From assembly GCF_003865135.1 (NCBI RefSeq), contig NZ_BHZC01000001.1, forward strand, positions 1,798,001-1,862,000: a stretch of DNA of 64,000 nt. Reading direction: 5' to 3'. Under the pieces are notes generated by a model that saw only the letters and a list, made by a program, of their open reading frames with translations, searched no databases and was not told where the DNA came from. The position numbers were made by a program, and so were the translations under genes. The DNA comes from Streptomyces chrestomyceticus JCM 4735 (lineage in GTDB: Bacteria > Actinomycetota > Actinomycetes > Streptomycetales > Streptomycetaceae). The stretch's first letter is position 1. Every line of letters begins with the position of its first letter. This document shows, in pieces, positions 17,390 to 26,829 of this stretch.

Positions 17390-19240
17390 CTACCGCCCCA
17401 CCGCGTACCCCTGCATCCCCCGCGGGTTCGCCGCCCCCGACAGCACCCCGGTCTCCGGGTCCCGCGCCACCGCGGACAGCCGCCCCTCCGACCACGCGTC
17501 GCCGACCGTCACCGCGTGCCCGCGCCGCCGCAGCTCCCCGATCACGTCCGCGCCGAGGCGGGACTCGACGGTGACGCTGCCCGGCCGCATGGCGCGGGGG
17601 AAGAAGGAGCCGGGGAAGGAGTCGTTGTGCCAGTTCGGGGCGTCGATGGCACCTTGGAGATCCAGTCCCCCGCGCACCGGCGCGCGCAGGGCCGCGGCGA
17701 GCAGGAAGTGGAGCTGCCACTGATCCTGCTGGTCGCCGCCGGGGGTGCCGAAGGCCATCACGGGCACACCGTCGCGCAGCGCCAGGGACGGGGTGAGGGT
17801 GGTGCGCGGGCGGCGGCCGGGTGTCAGCGAGTTCGGCAGCCCCTCCTCCAGCCAGGCCATCTGGAGGCGCGTACCGAGCGGGAAGCCGAGCGCGGGGACC
17901 ACCGGGCTGGACTGGAGCCAGCCGCCGGAGGGTGTCGCGGAGACCATGTTGCCCCAGCGGTCCACGATGTCGATGTGGCAGGTGTCGCCGCGTGTGGCGC
18001 CGCTCCGGTCGACCTCGGGAGCGATGACGGGGGCGGCGCCGGGGGTGCCGGGAGTCGCCACCGTGGGCTCGCCCGCCCCGGCACCGGCGGCGCCCGTCGC
18101 GGCGGCGGCGTCATCCCCCGCCGCGACGGCCAGGGCGTGCTTGCTCAGCCGGGGCGTACGGCCGTCCGGGCTGCCGGGCCGCAGCTCGTACGAGGCGTGC
18201 TCCCCGATCAGCGTCCGCCGCGCCGCGTTGTACTCCTCGCTCAGCAGCGTGCCGACCGGCACGTCGGCGGCGTCGCCGTACCAGGCCTCGCGGTCGGCCA
18301 TGGCCAGCTTGCAGCCCTCGATCAGCAGGTGCACGTACTCGGGACTGCCGTAGGCGGGCAGTTCCGGCGGCAGCAGGGCGAGTTGCTGGAGCAGGACCGG
18401 GCCCTGCGACCAGCCGCCCGGCTTCGCCACGGTCCAGCCGTTCCAGTCGTAGGTGACCGGGTCCTCGTACGTCGCGGCGAAGGCCGCCAGATCCTCGCCC
18501 GTGAGGGTGCCGGCGTGCCGCTCGCCGGAGGTGTCCATGGCGGGACGGGCCGCGAAGGCGGCCAGCGCCTCACCGATGAAGCCCTCGCGCCAGATCCGCC
18601 GGGCCGCGTCGATCTGTGTCTCCCGGCCGGACCCGGCGGCCTCCGCCTCGCTGATCAGGCGGCGCCAGGTGGCCGCCAGGGGCCGGTTCCTGAGCAGCCC
18701 GCCGGGCGCGACCGGCCGCCCCTCCGGCAGGTAGATCTCGGCGGACGATATCCACTCCGTCTCGAACAGCTCCCGGACCGTCGCCACCGTCTCGCCGACC
18801 CGCTCGACGGCCGGGTGCCCGTGCTCCGCGTACCCGACGGCGTACTTGAGCACCTCGCCGAGCGGCTTGGTGCCGTGGTCCCGGAGCAGCAGCATCCACG
18901 CGTCGAACGCGCCGGGCACGGCCGCGGCGAGCGGTCCGGTACCGGGCACCAGCGAGAGCCCGAGCGAGGTGTAGTGCGCCACGCTCGCCCCGGCGGGCGC
19001 CGGCCCCTGCCCGCACAGCACCCGCACCGGCCCGCCGGCGGGCGCCAGCACGACGGGCACCTCGCCCGCCGGCCCGTTCAGATGCGGCTCGACGACCTGC
19101 AGCACGAACCCGGCGGCCACCGCCGCGTCGAAGGCGTTGCCACCGTCCTCCAGCACGGCCATCGCGGACTGGGACGCCAGCCAGTGCGTGGTCGCGGCCA
19201 TGCCGAAGGTTCCCTGGAGGGTCGGGCGGGTGGTGAACAC
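17390..19240 (-). CDS. gamma-glutamyltransferase-family Ntn hydrolase, cytosolic type
   Basis: A 616-residue protein of the gamma-glutamyltranspeptidase superfamily. No signal peptide is present. Family segments are SQSAMAVLEDGGNAFDAAVA, GTGPLAAAVPGAFDAW, GGWSQGPVLLQQLALL and MAFGTPGGDQQDQWQLHFLL. Self-cleavage would expose Thr420 in GDTCHIDIVDRWGNMVSATP. An Ala/Gly/Pro-rich linker (about residues 374-410) precedes the nucleophile, longer than in typical members. It may hydrolyse gamma-glutamyl compounds or a related amide. A second, secreted family member lies at 46.4-48.3 kb. Confidence 0.88.
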   Translation of the reverse strand: MFTTRPTLQGTFGMAATTHWLASQSAMAVLEDGGNAFDAAVAAGFVLQVVEPHLNGPAGEVPVVLAPAGGPVRVLCGQGPAPAGASVAHYTSLGLSLVPGTGPLAAAVPGAFDAWMLLLRDHGTKPLGEVLKYAVGYAEHGHPAVERVGETVATVRELFETEWISSAEIYLPEGRPVAPGGLLRNRPLAATWRRLISEAEAAGSGRETQIDAARRIWREGFIGEALAAFAARPAMDTSGERHAGTLTGEDLAAFAATYEDPVTYDWNGWTVAKPGGWSQGPVLLQQLALLPPELPAYGSPEYVHLLIEGCKLAMADREAWYGDAADVPVGTLLSEEYNAARRTLIGEHASYELRPGSPDGRTPRLSKHALAVAAGDDAAAATGAAGAGAGEPTVATPGTPGAAPVIAPEVDRSGATRGDTCHIDIVDRWGNMVSATPSGGWLQSSPVVPALGFPLGTRLQMAWLEEGLPNSLTPGRRPRTTLTPSLALRDGVPVMAFGTPGGDQQDQWQLHFLLAAALRAPVRGGLDLQGAIDAPNWHNDSFPGSFFPRAMRPGSVTVESRLGADVIGELRRRGHAVTVGDAWSEGRLSAVARDPETGVLSGAANPRGMQGYAVGR

Positions 19241-19413
19241 GGTTCTCGGTTCTCCTCACGTCGTACGGACGGACGGGCGCTCTCTTCCCGCCCCTTCCCC
19301 CGCGCGGCCCCCGGAAATACCCCGCCCGCGCCCCTTCCTGATCACATTCACCGGGCGGCGGACACCGCGAAATGGACTCGCCGCCGCCTGCCGCCGCTCC
19401 GTAGGCTCCCGGT

Positions 19414-20181
19414 ATGACCGGTACCGGACCCCTCAGCCCCTCCAGCCCCACCAGCGCCCGGCGCCCCTTGGTGGCGATCCTCAGCGGAGCCGGCATCTCC
19501 ACCGACTCCGGCATCCCGGACTACCGCGGACCCCAGGGACTGTGGCGGCAGGACCCCGAGGCGGAGAAGCTCGTCACGTACGAGTACTACATGAACGACC
19601 CGGAGATCCGGCGCCGCGCCTGGCGGTTGCGGCGGGACAGCCCGGCCCTCCGCGCCCGGCCCAACGCGGCCCACGAGGCGGTCGCCCGGCTGGAGCGGTC
19701 CGGGACGCCGGTCCGTGTCATCACCCAGAACGTCGACGGCCTGCACCAGCTCGCCGGCGTCCCGGACCGCAAGGTCCTGGAACTGCACGGCACGGGCCGC
19801 TTCGTCGTCTGCACCCGCTGCCACGCCCGGACGCCGATGTCCGAGGCCGTCGCCCGGGTGGACGCGGGTGACCCGGACCCGGCGTGCGTGGAGTGCGGCG
19901 GCATCCTGAAGTCGGCGACGGTGATGTTCGGCGAGCGGCTCGACCCGGAGGTGCTCGGTACGGCGATGAGCGTGGCCGAGGCGGCCGACGTGTTCATCGC
20001 GGTGGGCACCAGCCTCCAGGTCCAGCCCGCCGCCTCGCTCGTCGGGCTGGCCGCCGAGCACGGCGCGCGGCTCATCATCATGAACGCGGAGCCCACCCCG
20101 TACGACGAGCTGGCCGCCGAAACGATTCGCACCCCCATCGGCACCGCCCTCCCGGAGCTCCTCGCCACCCTCGCGCCCTGA
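19414..20181 (+). CDS. NAD-dependent protein deacetylase (sirtuin)
   Basis: A 255-residue SIR2 protein that removes acyl groups from lysines using NAD and produces O-acyl-ADP-ribose. Motifs: [16 protein letters not shown] (NAD loop), [12 protein letters not shown], the catalytic His125 in LELHGTGR, and a zinc site with C133, C136, C158 and C161. The region after the NAD loop lacks the Tyr-x-x-Arg pair of desuccinylase-type sirtuins, so deacetylation is most likely. TAGGCT (19402-19407) ends 6 nt before ATG 19414, so the mRNA is probably leaderless. Confidence 0.95.
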   Translation: MTGTGPLSPSSPTSARRPLVAILSGAGISTDSGIPDYRGPQGLWRQDPEAEKLVTYEYYMNDPEIRRRAWRLRRDSPALRARPNAAHEAVARLERSGTPVRVITQNVDGLHQLAGVPDRKVLELHGTGRFVVCTRCHARTPMSEAVARVDAGDPDPACVECGGILKSATVMFGERLDPEVLGTAMSVAEAADVFIAVGTSLQVQPAASLVGLAAEHGARLIIMNAEPTPYDELAAETIRTPIGTALPELLATLAP

Positions 20182-20323
20182 ACGGCCCCCGGAGCCCGCA
20201 AGCCCTGGGCGGCCGGCCCCGGAACCGCCCCCTTTGCCGGGAATGCCACCGGCGGCGCTACGGTTGTCCCGGCTGCCGGCCGACCGGGCCGTGCGCCGCA
20301 ACAGGACAGCGGGAGGATGCGCC

Positions 20324-21391
20324 GTGCAGGGCAAGCACCACGGTGAGTACAAGGTGCCGGGCGGCAAGCTCGTGGTCGTCGATCTCGACGTGACGGGCGG
20401 GACGCTGCGCGACGTCCGGGTCGCGGGGGACTTCTTCCTGGAGCCGGACGAGGCGCTCGGCGCCATCAACGCGGCGCTGGAGGGCGCGCCCGCCGACACC
20501 GACGCGCGCGGGCTGGCGGCCCGGATCGAGGCGGCGCTGCCGTCCGGCGCGGTGCTGTTCGGGTTCACGGCGGAGGCGGTGGGCATCGCGGTACGCCGCG
20601 CCGTCGCCCAGGCCACCGACTGGACGGACTTCGACTGGCAGATCATCCACGAGGCGCCGCAGCCGCCCGCGCTGCACATGGCCCTGGACGAGGTCCTGAC
20701 CGCCGAAGTGGCCGCCGGCCGGCGGCCGCCGACGCTGCGGGTGTGGGAGTGGGACCGCCCCGCCGTCATCATCGGCAGCTTCCAGTCCCTGGCCAACGAG
20801 GTGGACCCGCAGGGCGCCGCACGGCACGGCGTGACGGTCGTACGGCGCATCAGCGGCGGTGGCGCGATGTTCGTGGAGCCGGGCAACACCATCACGTACT
20901 CGCTGTGCGTACCGGCCTCCCTCGTCCAGGGCCTGACCTTCGCCGAGAGCTACGCCTATCTGGACGACTGGGTGCTGACCGCCCTCGGTGACATGGGCAT
21001 CAACGCCTGGTACAAGCCGCTCAACGACATCGCCACCGACGCCGGGAAGATCGCCGGCGCCGCGCAGAAGCGCATGGTGGCGGGCGACGGGGCGGTCCTG
21101 CACCACGTGACCATGTCGTACGACATCGACGCGGACAAGATGGTCGAGGTGCTGCGGATCGGCAAGGAGAAGCTGTCGGACAAGGGCACCCGCAGCGCGA
21201 AGAAGCGGGTGGACCCGCTGCGCCGGCAGACCGGGCTGCCGCGGGCGGAGGTCATCGAGCGGATGATCGCCTCGTTCCGCGCGCGGTACGGCGGCAGCGA
21301 CGGCAAGGTCTCCCCCGAGGAGATGACGCGGGCTCAGGAGCTGGCGGGCGGGAAGTTCAGCTCGCCGGAGTGGACGGCGCGAGTTCCGTAG
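20324..21391 (+). CDS. lplA: lipoate-protein ligase family protein
   Basis: A 355-residue ligase predicted to attach lipoate to E2 and GcvH proteins. The domain order is reversed compared with E. coli LplA: a small domain resembling the ligase C-terminal accessory domain comes first (residues about 1-105, [15 protein letters not shown] and [18 protein letters not shown]). The catalytic BPL/LPL domain follows ([30 protein letters not shown], and the lysine in [14 protein letters not shown]). GTG 20324 follows GGGAGGA by 6 nt. The gene ends inside a 13-bp tandem repeat. Confidence 0.88.
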   Translation: MQGKHHGEYKVPGGKLVVVDLDVTGGTLRDVRVAGDFFLEPDEALGAINAALEGAPADTDARGLAARIEAALPSGAVLFGFTAEAVGIAVRRAVAQATDWTDFDWQIIHEAPQPPALHMALDEVLTAEVAAGRRPPTLRVWEWDRPAVIIGSFQSLANEVDPQGAARHGVTVVRRISGGGAMFVEPGNTITYSLCVPASLVQGLTFAESYAYLDDWVLTALGDMGINAWYKPLNDIATDAGKIAGAAQKRMVAGDGAVLHHVTMSYDIDADKMVEVLRIGKEKLSDKGTRSAKKRVDPLRRQTGLPRAEVIERMIASFRARYGGSDGKVSPEEMTRAQELAGGKFSSPEWTARVP

Positions 21392-21448
21392 GCGGGTTCC
21401 GCAGGCGCATTCCGTGGGCGGGTTCCGTAGGTGCGTTCCGTGCGCGGC
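21384..21448. repeat. five tandem copies of a 13-bp repeat
   Basis: Units of consensus TTCCGTAGGCGGG begin at 21384, 21397, 21410, 21423 and 21436. The first unit supplies the lplA stop codon. Units differ at two to four positions. Confidence 0.8.
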
Positions 21449-21501
21449 AGGCGGCGTCACGCCAACGGCCGGGTGACCGCCGTCTCCCACACCCCCGTCC
21501 C

Positions 21502-22212
21502 CTACGCCGCCGTCCCCAGCCGGAAGCGCGCCGCCACCTCGTCCGCGAGTTCGCCGGCCGGGCGGCCGCCGTCCATGGTGATCACCGTGTTCCCGTGGAC
21601 GGCGGCCTGGCGGCGCACCTCGGCGTCCCACAGTTCGTCCCGGGCCAGCCGTTTGGCCAGGGTGGACTCCGGGGCCCGGCTGCCCCAACTGACCAGCGAC
21701 CGCACCGGGACGTTGCGGCGGGCTCGCAGCGCCGCCATCCGGAACTCGGGGGTGGGCAGCAGGAAGACCGCCTGGTCGGGGCGGGTGAGCAGGGGTGCGA
21801 GCTGGCTCGGCAGGTTGCCGAACCAGTCCACCAGGACGGGCCGGTCGGCGGGCATCGCGAGGAGGTCCTCGACCTCGAAGGCGAAGGTCTCGGCGACCAC
21901 GCGCTGCGCGAAGCCGCACGCCTCGTCGGGGCTGCGGCTGTCCCACAGGGAGCCGGGCGGCTCGTCGCGGGCCGCGTGGAAGTGCGGGTGCTGCCGCGGG
22001 GTGCAGCGGGGCAGCCAGGTGTGCTGGGCCAGGTCACCACGGTAGACCACGGCGCCGTGGCGCCGGGCCAGGATTATCGCCAGCGTGCTCTTGCCCGCTC
22101 CGGTGCCGCCGGCGATCCACCGCACGTGGGAGAGCCGGCCGGCCGCGGCGGTCGTCGTCCGGGCAGCAGGACCGAAGGGTGTTCCCGATGGAGGGCGCCT
22201 CATACGGTCCAT
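21502..22212 (-). CDS. P-loop ATP-binding protein of unknown function
   Basis: A 236-residue protein with an N-terminal Walker A motif IAGGTGAGKST (residues 33-43) followed by AIILARRHGAVVYRGD, the fold of small nucleotide or metabolite kinases. Other visible segments are RPVLVDWFGNLPSQLAPLL, which may hold the Walker B aspartate, and VFLLPTPEFRMAALRARRN. No specific substrate is recognised. The start is uncertain: ATG 22212 has GGGGA 4 nt upstream, while ATG 22203 and a GTG at the VRWIAGG segment are closer to the conserved core. Confidence 0.72.
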   Translation of the reverse strand: MDRMRRPPSGTPFGPAARTTTAAAGRLSHVRWIAGGTGAGKSTLAIILARRHGAVVYRGDLAQHTWLPRCTPRQHPHFHAARDEPPGSLWDSRSPDEACGFAQRVVAETFAFEVEDLLAMPADRPVLVDWFGNLPSQLAPLLTRPDQAVFLLPTPEFRMAALRARRNVPVRSLVSWGSRAPESTLAKRLARDELWDAEVRRQAAVHGNTVITMDGGRPAGELADEVAARFRLGTAA

Positions 22213-22382
22213 GGTCCCCGCATCGGCGGTGCCGCTCCAAGGCCGCCCCGTATGGGGAGCATCAGGAGTGGGCAAAGAGTTGGCAGGGACGGTTGAGTCG
22301 GTGCGCGCCCCCGCGCGCCTCCGCGCATTCTGTGCGCCCCCGCCGGGACCGTGCGCCGGTCGGCACCGGGTCCGTGCGCCGG

Positions 22383-23489
22383 TCAGCGCACCGGGTCGTA
22401 CGGGCTCAGGTCCAGCCCCGGATCCCCGCCCGTCGCGAGCAGCGCGGCGGCACGCCCCGCCCAGGGGCCGACGGTCAGCCCGGTCGGGCCGAGGCCGTCG
22501 GCGACGACCAGGCCCGACACCTGCGGGACCCGGCCGAGCAGCGGACGGATGTCCGGTCCTACGGGGCGGAAGCCGACGCGGGTCTCCAGGTGGTCGGCGC
22601 CCGCCAGTCCGGGCGCGACGGCCAGGGCCTCGGTCAGGACTTCGGCCAGTCCGGCGGCGGTCACCCGGTGGTCGAAGCCGGTACCGGCCTCCCGGGTGGC
22701 GCCGGCCACGATCCGCGAGCCGTCGAACGGGACGAGATAGTGCCCGGTGCCGCGGGGCATGACGACGGGCCAGTTCCCGGTGTCCGCGCCGGGCAGGGAC
22801 AGGTGGACGATCTGGCCGCGCTGCGGTGCGACCCGTACGGTGACGCCCACCGGCGCCAGCAGCTCCGGCGCCCAGGCCCCGGCCGCGACGATGACCGCGT
22901 CCGCGGCGATGCGCTCGCCGTCCACCTCGATGCCGGTGACCCGGTCCTCCGTACACATCAGTGCCGCGCGGCCGGTACGCACATCGACGCCCCGGTACCG
23001 CGCCTGACGCAGCAGCGCGTCCCGCAGCCGCCCGCCGTCGACCCGCGCACCGGCGGCTATGCGTACGGCCCGGTAGCCGGGCGCGAGGGGCGGGAACAGC
23101 GCGCGTACCTCGGACTCGCCGAGGAGGTCCACCTCGCCGGTGTCCGCGGTGCCGCGCCGCCGTTCGAGCACCCGTCGGCGGATGCGGTGCAGGTCCGCGT
23201 CGTCGGCGGCCAGGGCGAGCGCGCCGACGGCCCGGTGGCCGAGGCCACGCTCGCCCGCCTCGGTGAGTCCGCCGATCAGCTCCGGGTAGTACCGGGCGCC
23301 TTCCGCGGCGGCGCGGAACCAGTCCGGGTCGTCGTTCTCGGAGGCCCAGGGACAGATGATGCCCGCACCGGCCGCGGTCGCCTCCCCGGGCGCCGCACGC
23401 CCGGCGAGCACCACGTCCGCCCCCAGCCCGGCCGCATGCCAGGCGGCGCTCGCGCCGACGATGCCCGAACCGACCACGGCGACGCGCAT
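22383..23489 (-). CDS. FAD-dependent oxidoreductase of the D-amino-acid oxidase (DAO) family
   Basis: A 368-residue flavin amine oxidase-like protein. The N-terminal FAD fold is VAVVGSGIVGASAAWHAAGL. Also present are AGAGIICPWASEND, AVIVAAGAWAPELLAPVGV, VAPQRGQIVHL and the C-terminal DGLGPTGLTVGPWAGRAAALL. The family includes DadA, sarcosine oxidase and glycine oxidase; it oxidises a secondary or primary amine of an amino acid, and the exact substrate is unknown. ATG 23489 follows GGGAGGAGAGG. The neighbouring P-loop gene is on the same strand but 170 bp downstream. Confidence 0.9.
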   Translation of the reverse strand: MRVAVVGSGIVGASAAWHAAGLGADVVLAGRAAPGEATAAGAGIICPWASENDDPDWFRAAAEGARYYPELIGGLTEAGERGLGHRAVGALALAADDADLHRIRRRVLERRRGTADTGEVDLLGESEVRALFPPLAPGYRAVRIAAGARVDGGRLRDALLRQARYRGVDVRTGRAALMCTEDRVTGIEVDGERIAADAVIVAAGAWAPELLAPVGVTVRVAPQRGQIVHLSLPGADTGNWPVVMPRGTGHYLVPFDGSRIVAGATREAGTGFDHRVTAAGLAEVLTEALAVAPGLAGADHLETRVGFRPVGPDIRPLLGRVPQVSGLVVADGLGPTGLTVGPWAGRAAALLATGGDPGLDLSPYDPVR

Positions 23490-23657
23490 CCGCCTCTCCT
23501 CCCAGCCGGCCCCCGCCGATGTCGTCCCTCATCTTGGGTGATCGCGCCGCCCGGTGGAAGGGGCGTACGCCGGGCCGGGGCACCTCGGGCAACTCCGTGC
23601 CACCGTCCCAGCACCACCGGTCGGAACCGCAGTTGGTTCACTGCGAGGGTGATGAAC

Positions 23658-23948
23658 ATGCGAGCTGAAATCGACGGCGCGACGATCCGCACCACGGCCG
23701 ATCTGCATTCCGCCTTGTCCCGGGCCCTGGATTTCGGCCCCTACTACGGCGGGAACCTGGCGGCCCTGTGGGACCGGCTCACGACCGATGTCGAGCGTCC
23801 GGTCGAGCTGGTCTGGTCGGACTCGGAGCTCAGCAGAGCCGCCATGGGTGAGACGGAGTTCGAGAAGATCCGGGATCTGCTGCTCCGCGTCCAGGAGCAG
23901 GATCTCTCCTACGGGCCGACGGAACGTTTCTCGGTGACGTTCGCGTAG
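23658..23948 (+). CDS. barstar-family protein
   Basis: A 96-residue protein with the barstar fold pattern: a first strand MRAEIDGATIRTTADLHSAL, then LDFGPYYGGNLAALWDRLTTDV (matching the barstar segment that plugs a ribonuclease active site), VELVWSDSELSRAAM and a C-terminal strand RFSVTFA. Barstars inhibit secreted ribonucleases. No barnase-type gene is nearby, so its partner is unknown. ATG 23658 is 9 nt after GAGGG; ATG 23652, with a 3-nt spacing, would add two residues. Too short and late in its frame to be an accidental ORF, since every family segment is in order. Confidence 0.85.
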   Translation: MRAEIDGATIRTTADLHSALSRALDFGPYYGGNLAALWDRLTTDVERPVELVWSDSELSRAAMGETEFEKIRDLLLRVQEQDLSYGPTERFSVTFA

Positions 23949-23982
23949 TGGGCCGCTGCCGGAGCTGATCCGCCGGCACGCC

Positions 23983-24022
23983 GAGGGCCCGGGACACGCC
24001 TCACGGCGTGTCCCGGGCCCTC
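23983..24022. terminator. bidirectional terminator hairpin
   Basis: A perfect 18-bp stem with a TCAC loop between the convergent barstar-like and LLM genes. No U-tract follows on either strand, but the stem is very strong. Confidence 0.8.
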
Positions 24023-24041
24023 CCTCTCACCGGCGCTCCGC

Positions 24042-25064
24042 TCAGGCGTTGACCTCCGGAATGACGTCCCTGGCGTACGCGTCGATGACCTCCTCCTTCG
24101 CGTCGTGCATCGCGTACAGCGCGAACTGGTCGACGCCCAGCTCCCGCAGCCTGCGCAGCTTCTCGACGTGCGCGTCCGCCGTGCCGATGACGCAGAAGCG
24201 GTCGACGATCTCGTCGGGGACGAAGGCGGTGTCCGGGTTGCCCGAGCGGCCGTGGTGGGCGTAGTCGTAGCCTTCGCGGGACTTGATGTAGTCGGTCAGC
24301 TCCTGCGGCACCGCGCCCGAGTCCGTGCCGTACTTGGACACCAGGTCGGCCACGTGGTTGCCGACCATGCCGCCGAACCACCGGCACTGTTCCCGGGCGT
24401 GGGCGAGCGCCTCCGGCGAGTCGTCCTCCGTGACGTAGGCGGGGGCCGCGACACAGATCGTGACGTCGGACGGGTCGCGGCCGGCCGCCGAGGCGGCCGC
24501 GCGTACCGCCTTCACCATCCACTCCGTGAGGTACGGGTCGGCGAGCTGGAGGATGAAGCCGTCGGCCTCCTCGCCGGTCATCTTGAGCGCCTTGGGGCCG
24601 TACGCGGCCATCCAGACGGGCAGCCGCGCCCCTTCGCGCACCCAGGGGAACTTCACGACCATGCCGCCGCCCAGATCGGCCTCGTCGCCGCGGCCGAGAG
24701 CGCGGACGGTCTTCATGGTCGCGCTGATCCGGGCGAGGGTGTTGGGGGCGCGGCCGGCCACCCGCATCGCCGAGTCGCCGCGGCCGATGCCGCAGACGGT
24801 GCGGTTGCCGTACATGTCGTTGAGGGTGGCGAAGGTGGAGGCGGTGACCTCGGGGGTGCGGGTGGAGGGGTTGGTGACCATCGGGCCGACGATCAGGCGT
24901 TCGGTGTGTTCCAGGATGCGGCTGTAGATGACGAACGGCTCCTGCCACAGCACGCACGAGTCGAAGGTCCAGCCGTGGGTGAAGCCGGCCGCCTCGGCGC
25001 GCTGCATGAGGCTGACGACCTGTGAGGCCGGCGGGTCGGTCTGCAGAACGAGTCCGAATTCCAT
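24042..25064 (-). CDS. TIGR03842-type F420-dependent LLM oxidoreductase
   Basis: A 340-residue luciferase-like oxidoreductase beginning MEFGLVLQTDPPASQVV, with TFDSCVLWQEPFVIYSRILE, IVGPMVTNPSTRTPEVTAS, CGIGRGDSAMR and LPVWMAAYGPKALKMTGEEADG. This subfamily is typically encoded beside dihydropyrimidinase in actinobacteria, as here: the gene follows hydA by 21 bp on the same strand. It may catalyse or support a step of pyrimidine or hydantoin turnover, but the reaction is not established. A strong hairpin ends the unit. Confidence 0.9.
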   Translation of the reverse strand: MEFGLVLQTDPPASQVVSLMQRAEAAGFTHGWTFDSCVLWQEPFVIYSRILEHTERLIVGPMVTNPSTRTPEVTASTFATLNDMYGNRTVCGIGRGDSAMRVAGRAPNTLARISATMKTVRALGRGDEADLGGGMVVKFPWVREGARLPVWMAAYGPKALKMTGEEADGFILQLADPYLTEWMVKAVRAAASAAGRDPSDVTICVAAPAYVTEDDSPEALAHAREQCRWFGGMVGNHVADLVSKYGTDSGAVPQELTDYIKSREGYDYAHHGRSGNPDTAFVPDEIVDRFCVIGTADAHVEKLRRLRELGVDQFALYAMHDAKEEVIDAYARDVIPEVNA

Positions 25065-25085
25065 GGTGGCAGTCCCTTCCGCTGT

Positions 25086-26477
25086 TCAGTTCAGGTACTG
25101 GCAGGTGCCGCGCGGGGTGTACGCGCCGTGCCCGTCCCGGCCGGTGAACTCGCGCGCGGTGATGACGGGTTCGCCGCGCGACAGGACCGTCTCGACCCGC
25201 CCGGTCAGGCGCCTGCCCTCGTAGGCCGAGTAGTCGACGTTCATGTGGTGGGTGGCCGCCGAGACGGTCTGCTCGGCGTGCGGGTCGTAGACGACGAGGT
25301 CGGCGTCGCTGCCCGGCGCGATGGTGCCCTTCTTGGGGTAGAGGCCGAACATCCTGGCCGGCGTCGCGCAGGCGATCTCGATCCAGCGCCGCCGGGTGAG
25401 GTGGCCGTCGACGACGGCCTGGTGCAGCAGGTCCATCCGGTTCTCGACGCCCGGCATCCCGTTCGGGATCTTGGAGAAGTCGCCGCGGCCGAGTTCCTTC
25501 TGTCCGGAGAAGCAGAACGGGCAGTGGTCCGTGGACACCACCTGGAGGTCGTTCGCGCGCAGGCCGTGCCAGAGGGCCGCCTGGTGGTCCTTCGGCCGCA
25601 GCGGTGTGCTGCAGACGTACTTCGCGCCTTCGAAGCCGGGTTCGGCGAGGTTGTCCGTCGACAGGAACAGGTACTGCGGACAGGTCTCGCCGAAGACCGG
25701 CAGGCCCTGGTTCCTGGCCCGCGTCAGTTCGGCGACCGCCTCCCGCGCCGACACGTGGACGACGTACAGCGGCGCTCCGGCGACCTGGGCCAGCTTGATC
25801 GCGCGGTGTGTCGCCTCGGCTTCCAGGAGCGCCTTCCTGACCTCGCCGTGGTACCGCGGATCGGCCTGGCCGCGCTCCAGCGCCTGCTGGACGAGGACGT
25901 CGATGGCGATGCCGTTCTCGGCGTGCATCATGATCAGGCCGCCGTTGTCACCGGCCCGCTGCATGGCGCGCAGGATCTGTCCGTCGTCGGAGTAGAAGAC
26001 GCCCGGATACGCCATGAAGAGTTTGAACGAGGTCACGCCCTCGCCGACCAGCCCGTCCATCTCCTTGAGCGTGGACTCGTTCACATCCGACACGATCATG
26101 TGGAAGGCGTAGTCGATCGCGCATCTTCCGTCCGCCTTCGCGTGCCAGGCGTCCAGCCCTTCGCGCAGCGCGGCGCCCTTCGACTGCACCGCGAAATCGA
26201 TGATCGTGGTGGTTCCGCCCCAGGCCGCCGCCTTCGTGCCGGTCTCGAAGGTGTCGCAGGAAGCGGTTCCGCCGAACGGGAACTCCATGTGGGTGTGGGC
26301 GTCGACGCCGCCGGGGACGACGTACTTGCCGGTGGCGTCGATGACGCGCTCGGCGGCCCACTGCTGACTGCCCGGGGTGGCCAGTGCTTCGACACGGCCG
26401 TTATCGACCAGCACATCGGCATGCATTTCTTCGGCGGCGGTGACGACCAGGCCGCCGCGGACGACTGTACGGGTCAT
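25086..26477 (-). CDS. hydA: dihydropyrimidinase / D-hydantoinase
   Basis: Opens the ring of dihydrouracil or dihydrothymine to N-carbamoyl-beta-amino acids. The 463-residue amidohydrolase shows the full binuclear metal set: H61 and H63 (DAHTHMEFPFGG), carboxylated K152 (TSFKLFMAYPG), H185 (MMHAEN), H241 (VVHVSA) and D317 (STDHCPF). ATG 26477 is preferred over ATG 26498, which would add seven residues before the conserved first strand. It is first in a two-gene unit with the LLM oxidoreductase. The next pathway enzyme, beta-ureidopropionase, is on the same strand about 6 kb upstream at 32.5-33.3 kb. Confidence 0.95.
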   Translation of the reverse strand: MTRTVVRGGLVVTAAEEMHADVLVDNGRVEALATPGSQQWAAERVIDATGKYVVPGGVDAHTHMEFPFGGTASCDTFETGTKAAAWGGTTTIIDFAVQSKGAALREGLDAWHAKADGRCAIDYAFHMIVSDVNESTLKEMDGLVGEGVTSFKLFMAYPGVFYSDDGQILRAMQRAGDNGGLIMMHAENGIAIDVLVQQALERGQADPRYHGEVRKALLEAEATHRAIKLAQVAGAPLYVVHVSAREAVAELTRARNQGLPVFGETCPQYLFLSTDNLAEPGFEGAKYVCSTPLRPKDHQAALWHGLRANDLQVVSTDHCPFCFSGQKELGRGDFSKIPNGMPGVENRMDLLHQAVVDGHLTRRRWIEIACATPARMFGLYPKKGTIAPGSDADLVVYDPHAEQTVSAATHHMNVDYSAYEGRRLTGRVETVLSRGEPVITAREFTGRDGHGAYTPRGTCQYLN

Positions 26478-26829
26478 GCTTCCGGTTCTCCCTTCCACAC
26501 ACCAGTGGTGCTCGGCGGCGCCGGAAGGGACACGGCCCGGCGTGCTCTGCCGTCCGGGCGGCCCGCCCCAGGTGACGCCGCGTCAAGACCGGTCTACACC
26601 CGTAGAGCGCGGCCGTGCAGCCGACCGTAGAAGCATGTCACCCACCGTGGCAACACCATGACCGCAGTTCAGGGGAGCCGGCCGGCGGCCGGACGGGCTT
26701 ATTTCATTGGTTGCGCAACTCGGGAACCTTGCTCTCGGCCGCCGCGTTGCCCGATGGGGGACAGCACGACACGCCGGACCGTACGCACAACCGACGACCG
26801 TATCCACACACCACAGGAGACACAGCACC
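26478..26829. other. divergent intergenic region between hydA and terD
   Basis: 352 bp with no gene. It must contain the hydA promoter (minus) and a terD promoter (plus). Visible elements are the dyad TCTAC-ACCC-GTAGA at 26593-26606, and GTTGCGCAAC, a perfect 10-bp palindrome, at 26710-26719. AGGAGA at 26815-26820 is the terD ribosome-binding site. Confidence 0.75.
26593..26606. promoter_or_regulatory. TCTAC-N4-GTAGA dyad upstream of hydA
   Basis: TCTACACCCGTAGA has perfect 5-bp arms. The arms are the same as those of the longer dyad upstream of the second terD gene at 28116-28131, though the spacer differs (4 against 6 nt). Confidence 0.35.

Noticed and set aside
15509..19417. A 1302-residue plus-strand open frame
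   Set aside because: Runs antisense to the FAD oxidoreductase, IMPase and GGT genes, with low-complexity composition.
23658..23948. Toxin-antitoxin pair
   Set aside because: Only the inhibitor-like half is present.
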